NCBI RefSeq assembly: GCF_000429685.1
Contig: NZ_AUCI01000008.1
Location: forward strand, 62,001-126,000
Length of the DNA stretch: 64,000 nt
DNA from: Salibacterium aidingense DSM 18341
GTDB lineage: Bacteria; Bacillota; Bacilli; Bacillales; Marinococcaceae
Direction: 5' to 3'
Below are positions 1 through 8,170 of the stretch, in pieces. A model generated the notes under the pieces. It was not told the DNA's origin, did not search any database, and saw nothing but the letters and a program-made list of their open reading frames with translations. Position 1 is the stretch's first letter; each line of letters begins with the position of its first letter. Position numbers and translations under genes: made by a program.

Positions 1-1
1 T

Positions 2-568
2 CTGAACCGCGGGATGACGTCCTCGGAATCCACAGCATCCAAAGCACAGCCGGCGTCCCTGACGGCACAGGATTCTACCGGCGTGATGGCCAAAGCTCAA
101 CAGGCCGTTATTTTTCTGGGTGAAGGGAAAACAGAGCATGCCAGAGCCCAGGAGTTCATGAAACAGTTTCAGGAACTGCTCGGCAAGAGTAATCTTCAGT
201 CGTTCAAAAATGGAACCCAGCAGTTAACGGTAAAACTGGTTCCTGAAAATCTTGGCCGTCTGGATGTGAAGATTGTGCAGCAGAATGGCCAGTTGACCGC
301 TCAATTGATGACAAGCACCAATACAGCCAGGGAAATGGTCGAAAGCCAAATCCATCAGCTGCGGACAGCCTTCCACCAGCAGAACATTCAGGTAGACAGG
401 ATTGATGTGGCACAGCAGCAGGCATCCACGTTGCAGGAGGACCATCAGGAACAGGGAGACCAGCAGGAAAACGAGAACGGAAATAGGACCGAAGAGGACA
501 TAGCAGAGGAAAACGAGGAATCGTTTGCAGATATGCTGGAAGAATTAACATTTAATGAACAGGTGTAG
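2..568 (+). CDS. fliK: Flagellar hook-length control protein FliK, C-terminal part (5' end outside window)
   Basis: FliK measures hook length during export and switches the type III gate to filament substrates. The reading frame is open to the left edge, so the gene starts before the window and the internal ATG at 14 is not its start. The visible part holds the conserved C-terminal Flg_hook domain (residues around LTVKLVPENLGRLDVKI), in which the pattern L-x-P-x-x-L-G is typical. A Gln/Glu-rich acidic tail follows. It lies directly upstream of flgD, as in Bacillus. The N-terminal ruler region cannot be assessed. Confidence 0.9.
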   Translation: MNRGMTSSESTASKAQPASLTAQDSTGVMAKAQQAVIFLGEGKTEHARAQEFMKQFQELLGKSNLQSFKNGTQQLTVKLVPENLGRLDVKIVQQNGQLTAQLMTSTNTAREMVESQIHQLRTAFHQQNIQVDRIDVAQQQASTLQEDHQEQGDQQENENGNRTEEDIAEENEESFADMLEELTFNEQV

Positions 569-577
569 GTGATTTGG

Positions 578-1075
578 ATGGCAAATACAATCCAGGATAA
601 TTACGGTGTCCCATCCCAGAAAGAGTCATTAATTACGAATCAAGAGGATTCTGCTCTTGGGAAAGATGATTTTCTGAAGATTTTAATGACCCAGCTGCAG
701 AATCAGGACCCGATGAATCCAATGGATGATAAAGAGTTTGTAGGCCAGATGGCGCAGTTTTCTTCGCTGGAACAGATGACCAATATGACAACAGCCATTA
801 CGACCATGGCTCGGGCCCAGCAGAAAGGTTCGCTTGTGCAGCACAGTGAACTGATCGGAAAAACGGTTACCTGGGAGCGAACCTATGAAGATGATAACGG
901 AGTCGAACAAACGGAAGAAGTAGTGAACAGCGTCCAGTCTGTCAGGCAGGACAGCGAAGGGAACATCCGGCTGCTCTTGGACAGCGACCGCTGGATTAAC
1001 AGTGAACAGCTGATTCAGGTCGATACAGCACCAGCAGAAGAAGAGAACGGCAATGAAGAAGACAGCGGAGAATAA
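578..1075 (+). CDS. flgD: Flagellar hook capping protein FlgD
   Basis: FlgD forms the temporary cap under which hook subunits polymerise. The N-terminal half carries the family signature GKDDFLKILMTQLQNQDPMNP, followed by KEFVGQMAQFSSLEQM. The C-terminus is acidic. At 165 aa it is of normal size for Bacillus, lacking the long C-terminal domains of the enterobacterial protein. I chose ATG 578 because an AGGTG Shine-Dalgarno lies about 6 bases upstream. The in-frame GTG at 569 overlaps that Shine-Dalgarno. It starts 9 bases after the fliK stop. Confidence 0.93.
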   Translation: MANTIQDNYGVPSQKESLITNQEDSALGKDDFLKILMTQLQNQDPMNPMDDKEFVGQMAQFSSLEQMTNMTTAITTMARAQQKGSLVQHSELIGKTVTWERTYEDDNGVEQTEEVVNSVQSVRQDSEGNIRLLLDSDRWINSEQLIQVDTAPAEEENGNEEDSGE

Positions 1076-1111
1076 GGGTGACGCTGTTTCTACAGGCAGG
1101 AGGCGAACAGT

Positions 1112-1507
1112 ATGAGTTCCGGTATTCAGACGAACGGGCTTCATCAGCTGCCTCATCCGGCAACCTCCCTCCCGAAACAAAAAGCGGACGTAACCAACGA
1201 CACATCTTTTAAAGAGGTCCTTGCCGGCCAGCTTGAAAAGAAGGCGGAAGCTCTTAAAGTCAGTAAACACGCCGAAAAAAGGCTGCATGACAGAGATGTT
1301 CTCGTAACCGATACAGAATGGCAGAGAATCTCGGAAAAAATAGAAGAGGCCCGGACTAAAGGGGTGAAGGACGCGATGGTAGTGACGGACAACAGCGCAC
1401 TTGTTATCAGTGCGGAGAATAATACCGTCATTACTGCGATGAACCGTGACGAGGCAGCGGAGCATGTCTTTACCAATATCAACGGCACCATTGTTGTGAA
1501 AGAATAA
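1112..1507 (+). CDS. TIGR02530-type flagellar operon protein
   Basis: This 131-aa protein resembles the small family found between flgD and flgE in many Bacilli and Clostridia, often called flagellar operon protein TIGR02530. Its exact role is unknown. A variable N-terminus is followed by a basic, helical middle (residues about 30-85) and a compact C-terminal domain with hydrophobic strands (DAMVVTDNSALVISAENNTV and TNINGTIVVKE). The start ATG is preceded by a good AGGAGG. Its position suggests a role in hook assembly, but this is inference from context. Confidence 0.8.
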   Translation: MSSGIQTNGLHQLPHPATSLPKQKADVTNDTSFKEVLAGQLEKKAEALKVSKHAEKRLHDRDVLVTDTEWQRISEKIEEARTKGVKDAMVVTDNSALVISAENNTVITAMNRDEAAEHVFTNINGTIVVKE

Positions 1508-1559
1508 CCGGCCCGACCTGAAAAGGAAGCCGGCAGACGGCCGACCGACAGACGCCGTC
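1508..1559 (+). other. Two tandem hairpins in the spacer before flgE
   Basis: The 84-base spacer before flgE contains CCGGC (1508-1512) complementary to GCCGG (1529-1533). It also contains GACGGC (1536-1541) complementary to GCCGTC (1554-1559). Neither is followed by a T-run, so they are not intrinsic terminators. They could stabilise the flgE mRNA 5' end or be incidental. Confidence 0.4.
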
Positions 1560-1591
1560 AGAAAACATGAAAAAATGGAGGATGAACAATT

Positions 1592-2386
1592 ATGTTAGCT
1601 TCAATGTACTCAGGCATTTCAGGAATGAGAAACTTCCAGCAGAAACTCGACGTCACCGGAAATAACATTTCTAACGTCAATACCTTTGGATTCAAAAAAG
1701 GCAGAGCCACCTTTAAAGACATGGTCAGCCAGCAGATCGCCGGCGCCACCGCACCAGATGGAGGAATGGGCGGGTCAAACCCGAGACAGGTAGGTCTCGG
1801 TTCGCAATTAGCAAGCATTGATACGGTACAAACACAAGGCAGCTTGCAAAATACAAACAGAGAACTAGATTTAGGTATTTCAGGTGATGGTTTCTTTAGA
1901 GTGGGTGACGGGGATGGTAATGAATTTTATACGAGAGCAGGCAATTTTTATTTGGATGAAGAGGGAACACTTGTTAATAGTGATGGATATAACATATTAG
2001 ATGATGACGGAGACTCCATAACAATAGACTCGGATGCACAAAGCTTTAGTATTGGTTCCAACGGGGATGTAAATATAACTGATGCTGATGGGGAAACCGA
2101 TGTGGTAGGTACGATAGGTCTTACAAACTTTGCGAACCCGGGCGGGTTGGAAAAAGTAGGAAATAATCTTTTTAATGAAACGGTAAACTCCGGTGATCCA
2201 CAAGATGGAGCTCCTGGGGAGAACGGTACAGGTGAGCTGGTAGCGGGGACGCTGGAGATGTCGAATGTGGACCTTTCGGAAGAATTTACGGAAATGATTA
2301 CGGCCCAGCGCGGATTCCAGGCGAATACCCGCGGCATTACGACAGCCGATGAAGTACTGCAGGAACTCATGAACTTAAAACGATAA
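1592..2386 (+). CDS. flgE: Flagellar hook protein FlgE
   Basis: FlgE is the structural subunit of the hook, exported through the type III apparatus. The N-terminus shows the rod/hook signature MYSGISGMRNFQQKLDVTGN followed by NISNVNTFGFKK. The central part has the conserved ELDLGISGDGFF motif. The C-terminus ends with the heptad-rich export and assembly helix (TEMITAQRGFQANTRGITTADEVLQEL). Length (264 aa) equals the B. subtilis hook protein. A TGGAGG Shine-Dalgarno precedes ATG 1592. Odd: positions about 1800-2200 are visibly richer in A/T than either end of the gene. Confidence 0.93.
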   Translation: MLASMYSGISGMRNFQQKLDVTGNNISNVNTFGFKKGRATFKDMVSQQIAGATAPDGGMGGSNPRQVGLGSQLASIDTVQTQGSLQNTNRELDLGISGDGFFRVGDGDGNEFYTRAGNFYLDEEGTLVNSDGYNILDDDGDSITIDSDAQSFSIGSNGDVNITDADGETDVVGTIGLTNFANPGGLEKVGNNLFNETVNSGDPQDGAPGENGTGELVAGTLEMSNVDLSEEFTEMITAQRGFQANTRGITTADEVLQELMNLKR

Positions 2387-2403
2387 GCGCAATCCAGTTT
2401 AAA

Positions 2404-2447
2404 AGGAGGTTTGAGCCGGGACGCGCTGCCCGGCTCATCCAATACAT
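2404..2447 (+). promoter_or_regulatory. Split ribosome binding site of swrD: Shine-Dalgarno, 8-bp hairpin, start codon
   Basis: AAGGAGGT ends at 2410, but the swrD ATG is only at 2448. Between them a perfect 8-bp stem is possible: GAGCCGGG (2413-2420) with CCCGGCTC (2429-2436), loop of 8 bases. Folding it would shorten the apparent Shine-Dalgarno-to-start distance from about 37 to about 13 bases. There is no better Shine-Dalgarno nearer the ATG. A structure-bridged ribosome binding site is inferred. Confidence 0.6.
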
Positions 2448-2660
2448 ATGATTACCTTAACGAAATTAAATGGACAGACATTTTTACTGAATGCCCCCTT
2501 AATCGAGCAGGTGGAAGCCTTTCCGGATACCACCCTGACGTTAAGCAACGGCAAAAAAATAGTAGTAAAAGAAAGCATGGAAGAAGTAAACCATCTGACA
2601 AGTGCGTTCTACCGCCGGATAGGACTGGTAGGACTGTCAGCAAAAGAGGAGGGCAGATAG
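2448..2660 (+). CDS. swrD: SwrD/FlbD-family flagellar protein
   Basis: This small protein (70 aa) belongs to the FlbD family (YlzI, renamed SwrD in B. subtilis), which raises flagellar power and is needed for swarming there. The sequence [20 protein letters not shown] matches the family opening, followed by the conserved [19 protein letters not shown] region. It sits between flgE and fliL, exactly as in B. subtilis. Its ATG lies 37 bases from the only good Shine-Dalgarno, with a hairpin between. A longer overlapping frame from TTG 2411 reads as low-complexity basic protein and is a shadow. Confidence 0.88.
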   Translation: MITLTKLNGQTFLLNAPLIEQVEAFPDTTLTLSNGKKIVVKESMEEVNHLTSAFYRRIGLVGLSAKEEGR

Positions 2661-2661
2661 G

Positions 2662-3093
2662 TTGTTTCAACATCGATTAGTGAACATAATGCTCATTATT
2701 ATTATATCCTTAACCCTTATTGGAGTTGTCGCTCTGGTGCTGTATAATCATTTTTCCACCTCTACTGAAGCCGGGGCGGAACCTTCCATTGAAGAGATTA
2801 TCGATAACTCCTGGGAGACAGAAGAAATCACAACGAATTTAAGCAGTAATCATTTATTTCGGGGCCGGTTCCGTATTCATGCGGATACAAAAGCCGCCGC
2901 TTCTGAATTGGAAAAGCGTGATTTTCAGATTAACAATATCATTATTCATGAACTGGCCGGTTTGTCCGCCGATGATCTGCAAAGCCAGGATGGGATTGAC
3001 ACCCTGGAGGAAACCCTTCGTTCCGAAATTAACAGCATGATGGACGAAGGCAGAATTATACGAGTATATACCACCGAGCGGATGATTCAATAA
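2662..3093 (+). CDS. fliL: Flagellar basal body-associated protein FliL
   Basis: FliL is a single-pass inner membrane protein that associates with stator units around the basal body. A short basic N-terminus is followed by a transmembrane segment (about residues 8-28, LVNIMLIIIISLTLIGVVAL). The extracytoplasmic domain ends in SMMDEGRIIRVYTTERMIQ, typical of the family. The TTG start at 2662 is chosen because GAGGAGGG lies about 9 bases upstream and family members have a few residues before the membrane segment. It begins 2 bases after swrD. Confidence 0.9.
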   Translation: MFQHRLVNIMLIIIISLTLIGVVALVLYNHFSTSTEAGAEPSIEEIIDNSWETEEITTNLSSNHLFRGRFRIHADTKAAASELEKRDFQINNIIIHELAGLSADDLQSQDGIDTLEETLRSEINSMMDEGRIIRVYTTERMIQ

Positions 3094-3127
3094 TGGCAAG
3101 CTTACGAAGAAAGGGAGGTGAGAAAGT

Positions 3128-4120
3128 TTGGCGGACGTTCTTTCCCAAGGTGAAATAGATTCTTTATTATCCGCATTATCCACGGGTGAAATGGATGCGG
3201 ATGAATTAAAAAAAGAAGAAACCGAAAAAAAGATAAAAACCTATGATTTTAAACGCGCGCTTCGGTTTTCCAAAGACCAGATCCGCAGTTTATCCCGTAT
3301 CCATGAAAATTTCGCAAGACTGCTGACGACAACTTTTTCCGCCCAGCTTCGAACCTTTGTCCAGATTTCTGTCGCATCTGTTGATCAGCTGCCTTATGAT
3401 GAGTTTATCCGTTCCATTCCTAAGATGACCCTTTTGAATGTATTTGACGCTTATCCTCTGGACGGGCGTCTGTTGATGGAAGTAAATCCCAATATTGGGT
3501 ACGCTATGCTCGACCGCCTTCTCGGCGGTAAAGGAACGAGTTTAAACAAAGTCGATAATTTAACCGAAATCGAAACAAAGATTATGACCCAGGTTTTCCA
3601 AAGTATGCTGGAAACGTTTCAAAGCGCCTGGGAGTCTGTATTGGAAATTGATCCGCAGATGAAGGATATTGAAGTAAATCCGCAGTTTCTGCAGATGGTT
3701 TCTCCCAATGAAACGGTAGTAGTTATTTCGTTATCTACCACGATTGGTGAAACAACCGGGATGATTAATATCTGTCTGCCTCATGTGGTGCTGGAGGAAA
3801 TCCTTCCAAAATTATCGGTGCACTACTGGATGCAGACAAAAAAGAAGGAAAGAGACCCGCACGAAGCACAAGAGCTGCAGCAAACGGTCAAAACCGCACC
3901 ACTTACGCTGCAGGTGATTCTGGGAAACTCTGAAATTTCGATTGAGGAATTTTTACAGCTCAACCATGGGGATGTACTTGAACTGGATCAAAATATTCAT
4001 GAGCCTCTGGCCGTCCGTGCCGGGGGAGAACCAAAATATTATGCCCAGCCCGGGCAATGGAAAAATAATATGGCGGTTCAAATAACAGAAGAAATAAAGG
4101 AGGGGGACCATAATGAATGA
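3128..4120 (+). CDS. fliM: Flagellar motor switch protein FliM
   Basis: FliM is the C-ring protein that binds CheY-P and controls rotation direction. The N-terminal CheY-binding peptide is visible (LSQGEIDSLLSAL, residues 5-17). A CheC-like middle domain follows (FKRALRFSKDQIRSLSRIHE onwards), then a C-terminal SpoA/FliN-like domain around residues 250-325. Length is 330 aa, close to the usual 332. The start is TTG at 3128 with GGGAGGTG upstream. The end overlaps fliY by 8 bases, suggesting coupled translation. Confidence 0.95.
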   Translation: MADVLSQGEIDSLLSALSTGEMDADELKKEETEKKIKTYDFKRALRFSKDQIRSLSRIHENFARLLTTTFSAQLRTFVQISVASVDQLPYDEFIRSIPKMTLLNVFDAYPLDGRLLMEVNPNIGYAMLDRLLGGKGTSLNKVDNLTEIETKIMTQVFQSMLETFQSAWESVLEIDPQMKDIEVNPQFLQMVSPNETVVVISLSTTIGETTGMINICLPHVVLEEILPKLSVHYWMQTKKKERDPHEAQELQQTVKTAPLTLQVILGNSEISIEEFLQLNHGDVLELDQNIHEPLAVRAGGEPKYYAQPGQWKNNMAVQITEEIKEGDHNE

Positions 4121-5330
4121 TGATATGCTCTCTCAGGAAGAGATTAACGAATTACTGAAAAGCGTCGGAGGAGACGAAGAGGATTCTTCTGCAGCAGGCG
4201 GTGTTGACGAAAGCGGTGAAACCGACAGCCCCGGGGAAGCGGCAGGAGAGTTAAATGTAGAGGACTATTTATCAACCATGGAGCAGGATGCGCTTGGGGA
4301 AATTGGTAATATTTCTTTTGGCAGCTCTGCCACCGCTCTTTCGCAATTATTAAACCAAAAAGTGGAGATTACGACACCGGTTGTGTCGGTTATTCAAAAA
4401 GACAAGCTTGATGAACAATTTCCCCATCCAAATGTAGCTGTTCATGTTCAATACACAGAAGGATTTGAAGGGACGAATCTGCTGGTCATCAAAAATAAGG
4501 ATGCGTCGATCATTGCCGATTTAATGCTCGGAGGAGACGGTACCAACCCGGCCGAGGAACTGGATGATATGCACATTAGTGCGGTACAGGAAGCGATGAA
4601 TCAAATGATGGGATCGGCTTCCACCTCCATGTCTACGATTTTTAATAAACGCGTGGACATCACACCGCCGGGAATCGATTTAATGGACGTAAAAAATTCG
4701 GAAGGGACGGGGAATATTCCTGACACGGATACCCTCACCAAAATATCGTTTCGTTTAATTATCGGGGACTTAATTGACTCCTCGATTATGCAGCTTGTGT
4801 CCGTCCCGTTTGCCAAAGAAATGGTGGAAAATTTAATGAACCCGCCTGAAAATGAAGAGGACACGGCAGCCCCGCCGGAAAATGAAATCACGGCGCAGGA
4901 GCCCCGGCAGACAGCGGCCCCTCCTTCGAGCGACACCCCTGCGGCATCCCAGTCCCAGACATCGCAGCAGCCGCAGCAGGATCGGTTTGTTGGCGGACAG
5001 AATCCATCCAGAAATGTACAGGCGGCGGAGTTTTCTTCGTTTGAAGGCCCTTCTTTAAATGAAAATGAATCAAAAAACCTGAATATGCTGATGGACATAC
5101 CGCTGGAAGTAACAGTGGAGCTGGGACGGACCCAGCGCTCGATCAAGGATATACTCGACTTCACCCAGGGCTCTATTATCGAGCTGGACAAGCTTGCCGG
5201 GGAACCGGTAGACATTCTGGTGAATCAAAAATTGGTCGCGAAAGGCGAAGTTGTCGTCATTGATGAAAACTTTGGCGTCCGGGTGACGGATATTGTGAGC
5301 CAGGCTGATCGGATTAAAAAACTAAAATAA
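4113..5330 (+). CDS. fliY: Flagellar motor switch phosphatase FliY
   Basis: FliY is the Gram-positive switch protein combining a CheY-P phosphatase with a FliN domain. The N-terminus repeats the CheY-binding peptide (LSQEEINELLKSV). Two CheC-type active-site helices are visible, one near residues 60-78 (DALGEIGNISFGSSATALSQ) and one near residues 155-173 (ISAVQEAMNQMMGSASTSMS), each with the E-x-x-N pattern. A Pro/Gln/Ser-rich linker (about 250-300) leads to the SpoA domain at the C-terminus. At 405 aa it is slightly longer than the B. subtilis protein (378 aa), mainly in linkers. Confidence 0.95.
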   Translation: MNDDMLSQEEINELLKSVGGDEEDSSAAGGVDESGETDSPGEAAGELNVEDYLSTMEQDALGEIGNISFGSSATALSQLLNQKVEITTPVVSVIQKDKLDEQFPHPNVAVHVQYTEGFEGTNLLVIKNKDASIIADLMLGGDGTNPAEELDDMHISAVQEAMNQMMGSASTSMSTIFNKRVDITPPGIDLMDVKNSEGTGNIPDTDTLTKISFRLIIGDLIDSSIMQLVSVPFAKEMVENLMNPPENEEDTAAPPENEITAQEPRQTAAPPSSDTPAASQSQTSQQPQQDRFVGGQNPSRNVQAAEFSSFEGPSLNENESKNLNMLMDIPLEVTVELGRTQRSIKDILDFTQGSIIELDKLAGEPVDILVNQKLVAKGEVVVIDENFGVRVTDIVSQADRIKKLK

Positions 5331-5354
5331 CAAATATTCAAGGAGGAAAGTCTC

Positions 5355-5717
5355 GTGGCACACTCGGTATTAATTGTAGATGACGCTTCTTTTATGCGGA
5401 TGATGATTAAGGATATTTTAGAGAAAAATGATTTTACTATCGCCGGCGAAGCCAAAGACGGCCAGGAAGCAGTAGATTTGTATAAGGAGACGTCTCCGGA
5501 TCTGGTGACGCTCGATATTACCATGCCGGAAATGGATGGAATAACCGCCCTTAAGGAAATTCAAACCTTTGACCCAAATGCAAAAGTCATTATGTGCTCC
5601 GCCATGGGGCAGCAGGCGATGGTCATTGATGCGATTCAGGCGGGAGCCAAGGATTTTATCGTCAAACCATTCCAGGCGGAACGTGTACTGGAAGCAATTA
5701 ATAAAACCCTTGCCTGA
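5355..5717 (+). CDS. cheY: Chemotaxis response regulator CheY
   Basis: CheY is a single-domain receiver that carries the phosphoryl signal from CheA to the switch proteins FliM/FliY. The acidic pocket D9-D10, phospho-acceptor D54 (LDITMPEMDG), the conserved Ser in MCSAMG and the Lys in VKPF are all present. It is 120 aa, normal for the family. The GTG start has AAGGAGG about 9 bases upstream. Its kinase gene, cheA, is not in this window although every other local che gene is. Confidence 0.96.
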   Translation: MAHSVLIVDDASFMRMMIKDILEKNDFTIAGEAKDGQEAVDLYKETSPDLVTLDITMPEMDGITALKEIQTFDPNAKVIMCSAMGQQAMVIDAIQAGAKDFIVKPFQAERVLEAINKTLA

Positions 5718-5739
5718 GTAAGGGGCGGAGGAATATAGA

Positions 5740-6423
5740 ATGAAGTTGAAGCAAAAATGGGTAGGCCTGGTTCTCCTTCTTCTCGCCTGGACGTTTCTTC
5801 CGGCTGCGGGGCTGGCCGCTCCCGGGGAAAGCCGGACGATAAATGAAATGCTTGATGATAGCCGGGAAGGTGAAAATACCGGCACAGAAGAAGAAAACCG
5901 AGCCGAAGAGTCGGGTCCGCAGGAAACAGAAGCTGATGCGGGCAGTGACGTTGAAATGATGGAAGAGACCAGCCTTGCGTCGATGCTCTTCCGGCTTGTG
6001 ATGGCTCTGGCTGCTGTGATAGCCATTATGTACTTTCTGCTTAAGTTTATAAACAAACGGTCACAAAGCTTTCAATCCCATAAAACCATGCAGAACATGG
6101 GCGGTGTGCCGCTTGGACAAAACAAATCGGTACAGCTGATCAAAGTAGGGGACCGGCTTCTCGTCGTAGGAGTTGGAGATTCCATACAATTGCTGAAAGA
6201 AATTGAAGAAGCAGAGGAAATGGAAGAGCTCCTGGACAGCAATCGAGCCGGCAGGAACGAAACAGGATTTTCTAAAATTCAGGAGCTGCTTCGAAATCCC
6301 TTATCCAAATCGGGGAACCAGCTGCCGTCTTCCTCCTTCCGGGAAGTGTTGGAAGGCGAGCTCGGAGAGATGAAAGCTGTCAGAAAAAAAGCCCGCCGGC
6401 GTTTAAAGGAGCATGAGCAATGA
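5740..6423 (+). CDS. fliZ: Flagellar biosynthesis protein FliZ (FliO family)
   Basis: This FliO-type protein assists assembly of the export gate ring of FliP, FliQ and FliR. It has an N-terminal signal-like hydrophobic segment (residues 8-26, ending PAAGLAAPG), an acidic Glu-rich stretch (about 30-75), and a second membrane segment (about 84-104, LVMALAAVIAIMYFLLKFI). A cytoplasmic FliO domain follows (MGGVPLGQNKSVQLIKVGDR and LLVVGVGDSIQLL). The very acidic outer loop fits exposure to a saline or alkaline exterior. Its stop overlaps the fliP start by 4 bases. Confidence 0.9.
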   Translation: MKLKQKWVGLVLLLLAWTFLPAAGLAAPGESRTINEMLDDSREGENTGTEEENRAEESGPQETEADAGSDVEMMEETSLASMLFRLVMALAAVIAIMYFLLKFINKRSQSFQSHKTMQNMGGVPLGQNKSVQLIKVGDRLLVVGVGDSIQLLKEIEEAEEMEELLDSNRAGRNETGFSKIQELLRNPLSKSGNQLPSSSFREVLEGELGEMKAVRKKARRRLKEHEQ

Positions 6424-7100
6424 TTTTTGCAATCCCGGGCCTGGATCTTGGAGGCCTGATAAGTGATGATCCATCTGATTTAACAACTAGTTTACAGCTG
6501 ATCTTTTTAATAACGATCCTGTCGCTGGCTCCGGCTATTTTAATTTTAATGACGTGTTTCACCCGGATTGTGATTGTTCTTTCCTTTGTGCGCATGGGTC
6601 TGGCTACCCAGCAGATGCCGCCGACCCAGGTGTTGATCAGTCTCGCTTTGTTTATGACGTTTTTCATTATGGCCCCGGTGTTCTCGGAGGTGAACGAAGA
6701 AGCGTTGACGCCGTTGTTGAACGGTGAAATGAATCAGGAAGAAGCATTTGATGAAGCAGCGGCTCCAATGAAAGAATTCATGTCGGAACATACCCGAGAA
6801 AAAGATTTATCCCTGTTTATGGGCTATGCCGGTATGGAACGGCCGGAAACACTGGACGATATCCCCTTGACCGCGCTGGTTCCGGCATTTGCCATCAGTG
6901 AGCTGAAAACCGCGTTTCAAATTGGATTTCTAATATTTATCCCATTCTTAGTGATAGATATGATTGTCGCCAGTGTCTTAATGTCGATGGGGATGATGAT
7001 GCTTCCGCCCGTTATGATTTCCCTGCCCTTTAAGATATTGTTGTTTGTCCTTGTGGATGGTTGGTACTTAATCGTGGAATCGCTCTTAACCAGTTATTAG
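6420..7100 (+). CDS. fliP: Flagellar type III export gate protein FliP
   Basis: FliP forms the core of the export gate with FliQ and FliR. Family motifs are clear: LAPAILILMTCFTRIVIVLS, FVRMGLATQQMPPTQVLI, and the C-terminal GMMMLPPVMISLPFKILLFV followed by DGWYLI. Four membrane segments are predicted by eye, two before and two after a polar loop (residues about 90-150). The length of 226 aa is normal. The start overlaps the fliZ stop (ATGA). Confidence 0.96.
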   Translation: MIFAIPGLDLGGLISDDPSDLTTSLQLIFLITILSLAPAILILMTCFTRIVIVLSFVRMGLATQQMPPTQVLISLALFMTFFIMAPVFSEVNEEALTPLLNGEMNQEEAFDEAAAPMKEFMSEHTREKDLSLFMGYAGMERPETLDDIPLTALVPAFAISELKTAFQIGFLIFIPFLVIDMIVASVLMSMGMMMLPPVMISLPFKILLFVLVDGWYLIVESLLTSY

Positions 7101-7114
7101 AAGGTGATGAATAT

Positions 7115-7384
7115 ATGACGGCTGAAACAGTCATCAGCCTGGCGGAAAACGGGGTATGGACCGTATTTCTCGTAGCGGGGCCGCTGCTTGTCGTAGCACT
7201 TTTGCTTGGCTTCGGCGTTGCGATCTTTCAGGCAACGACCCAAATCCAGGAGCAGACTCTGGCATTTATCCCGAAAATCTTAGGTGTGCTGGCAGCATTG
7301 GTCATTTTTGGACCGTGGATGCTGCAAATGCTGACAGACTTTACTTATCAGATACTTAGTAATCTTACAGAATATACAAGGTAG
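7115..7384 (+). CDS. fliQ: Flagellar type III export gate protein FliQ
   Basis: FliQ is the small two-helix hairpin protein of the export gate. The sequence has family features such as GPLLVVALLLGFGVAIFQA followed by TTQIQEQTLAFIPKILGV. The ATG at 7115 (AAGGTGATG just upstream) gives 89 aa, the standard length. An upstream in-frame GTG within fliP would add 18 unrelated residues and is rejected. Confidence 0.95.
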   Translation: MTAETVISLAENGVWTVFLVAGPLLVVALLLGFGVAIFQATTQIQEQTLAFIPKILGVLAALVIFGPWMLQMLTDFTYQILSNLTEYTR

Positions 7385-7389
7385 GCCTT

Positions 7390-8169
7390 ATGAATATTGA
7401 ATGGTTAAACCAACTGCCGGTTTATTTATTAGTCCTTATCAGGGTGCTGGCGTTTTTCACCAGCATGCCCTTATTTTCATATCGGAATGTTCCTGCTCAT
7501 TTTAAAGTAGGCTTAGGTGCTTTTTTTGCATTTATTATTGTTTTCACCCTGGATGTTCCTGAAATGAACATAGACAGCACCTATATTCTGCTTATTTTTA
7601 AAGAAATGCTGGTCGGGCTTTCGATCGGCTTAATCGCAGGAATTATGATATATGCTGTGCAGGTGGCGGGGATGTTCCTTGATATAGCACTTGGATTTCT
7701 GGTTGCTAACGTAATCGATCCCCAAACAGGGGCCCAGAGCCCGCTGATGGGCGGATTTTTATATACATTCACGCTTTTGTTTCTATTAGCAGTGGACGGG
7801 CATCATCTGATTCTGGATGGTATTTATTATAGTTATGAATTTATCCCGATTGAACAGCTTCAGCTCCCGTTTGGAGAAGAAGCGGTTGCCTATCACGTCC
7901 TGGAATCATTCAGCACGATGTTTATGATCGCGTTTCAAATGGCGTTTCCGATTGTAGGCTGCCTGTTTTTAACGGATGTTGCCCTTGGAATGATGTCCCG
8001 GGCGGTGCCGCAGATGAACGTTTTTGTGGTCGGGCTGCCGCTCAAAATATTTGCCGGCCTGCCTTTGCTGGCAGTGACCATCCCTGGTTTCTTTATGGCG
8101 GTGGACCATTTGTTTGATGAAATGTTTGATGCCATGCGGACTTTGATGGAAATGCTTGGAGGAGCTTAA
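7390..8169 (+). CDS. fliR: Flagellar type III export gate protein FliR
   Basis: FliR completes the FliP/FliQ/FliR export gate. It is 259 aa with about six hydrophobic segments. Recognisable stretches are LVLIRVLAFFTSMPLFSYRN near the N-terminus, the region VANVIDPQTGAQSPLMGGF, and the C-terminal PQMNVFVVGLPLKIFAGLPL. The ATG at 7390 lies 5 bases after the fliQ stop with a modest AAGGTAGG Shine-Dalgarno. Length and position fit the Bacillus operon. Confidence 0.95.
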   Translation: MNIEWLNQLPVYLLVLIRVLAFFTSMPLFSYRNVPAHFKVGLGAFFAFIIVFTLDVPEMNIDSTYILLIFKEMLVGLSIGLIAGIMIYAVQVAGMFLDIALGFLVANVIDPQTGAQSPLMGGFLYTFTLLFLLAVDGHHLILDGIYYSYEFIPIEQLQLPFGEEAVAYHVLESFSTMFMIAFQMAFPIVGCLFLTDVALGMMSRAVPQMNVFVVGLPLKIFAGLPLLAVTIPGFFMAVDHLFDEMFDAMRTLMEMLGGA

Positions 8170-8170
8170 T

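Noticed and set aside
683-1465. 260-codon minus-strand frame across flgD and the following gene
   Set aside because: It lies antisense to two well-supported flagellar genes, has no Shine-Dalgarno and reads as composition-driven sequence; treated as a shadow.
2411-2680. 89-codon frame from TTG just after the AAGGAGGT upstream of swrD
   Set aside because: The TTG abuts the Shine-Dalgarno with no spacing, and the product is low-complexity; swrD in another frame matches its family.
5418-6056. 212-codon minus-strand frame across cheY and fliZ
   Set aside because: Antisense to conserved coding sequence with no family-like features.
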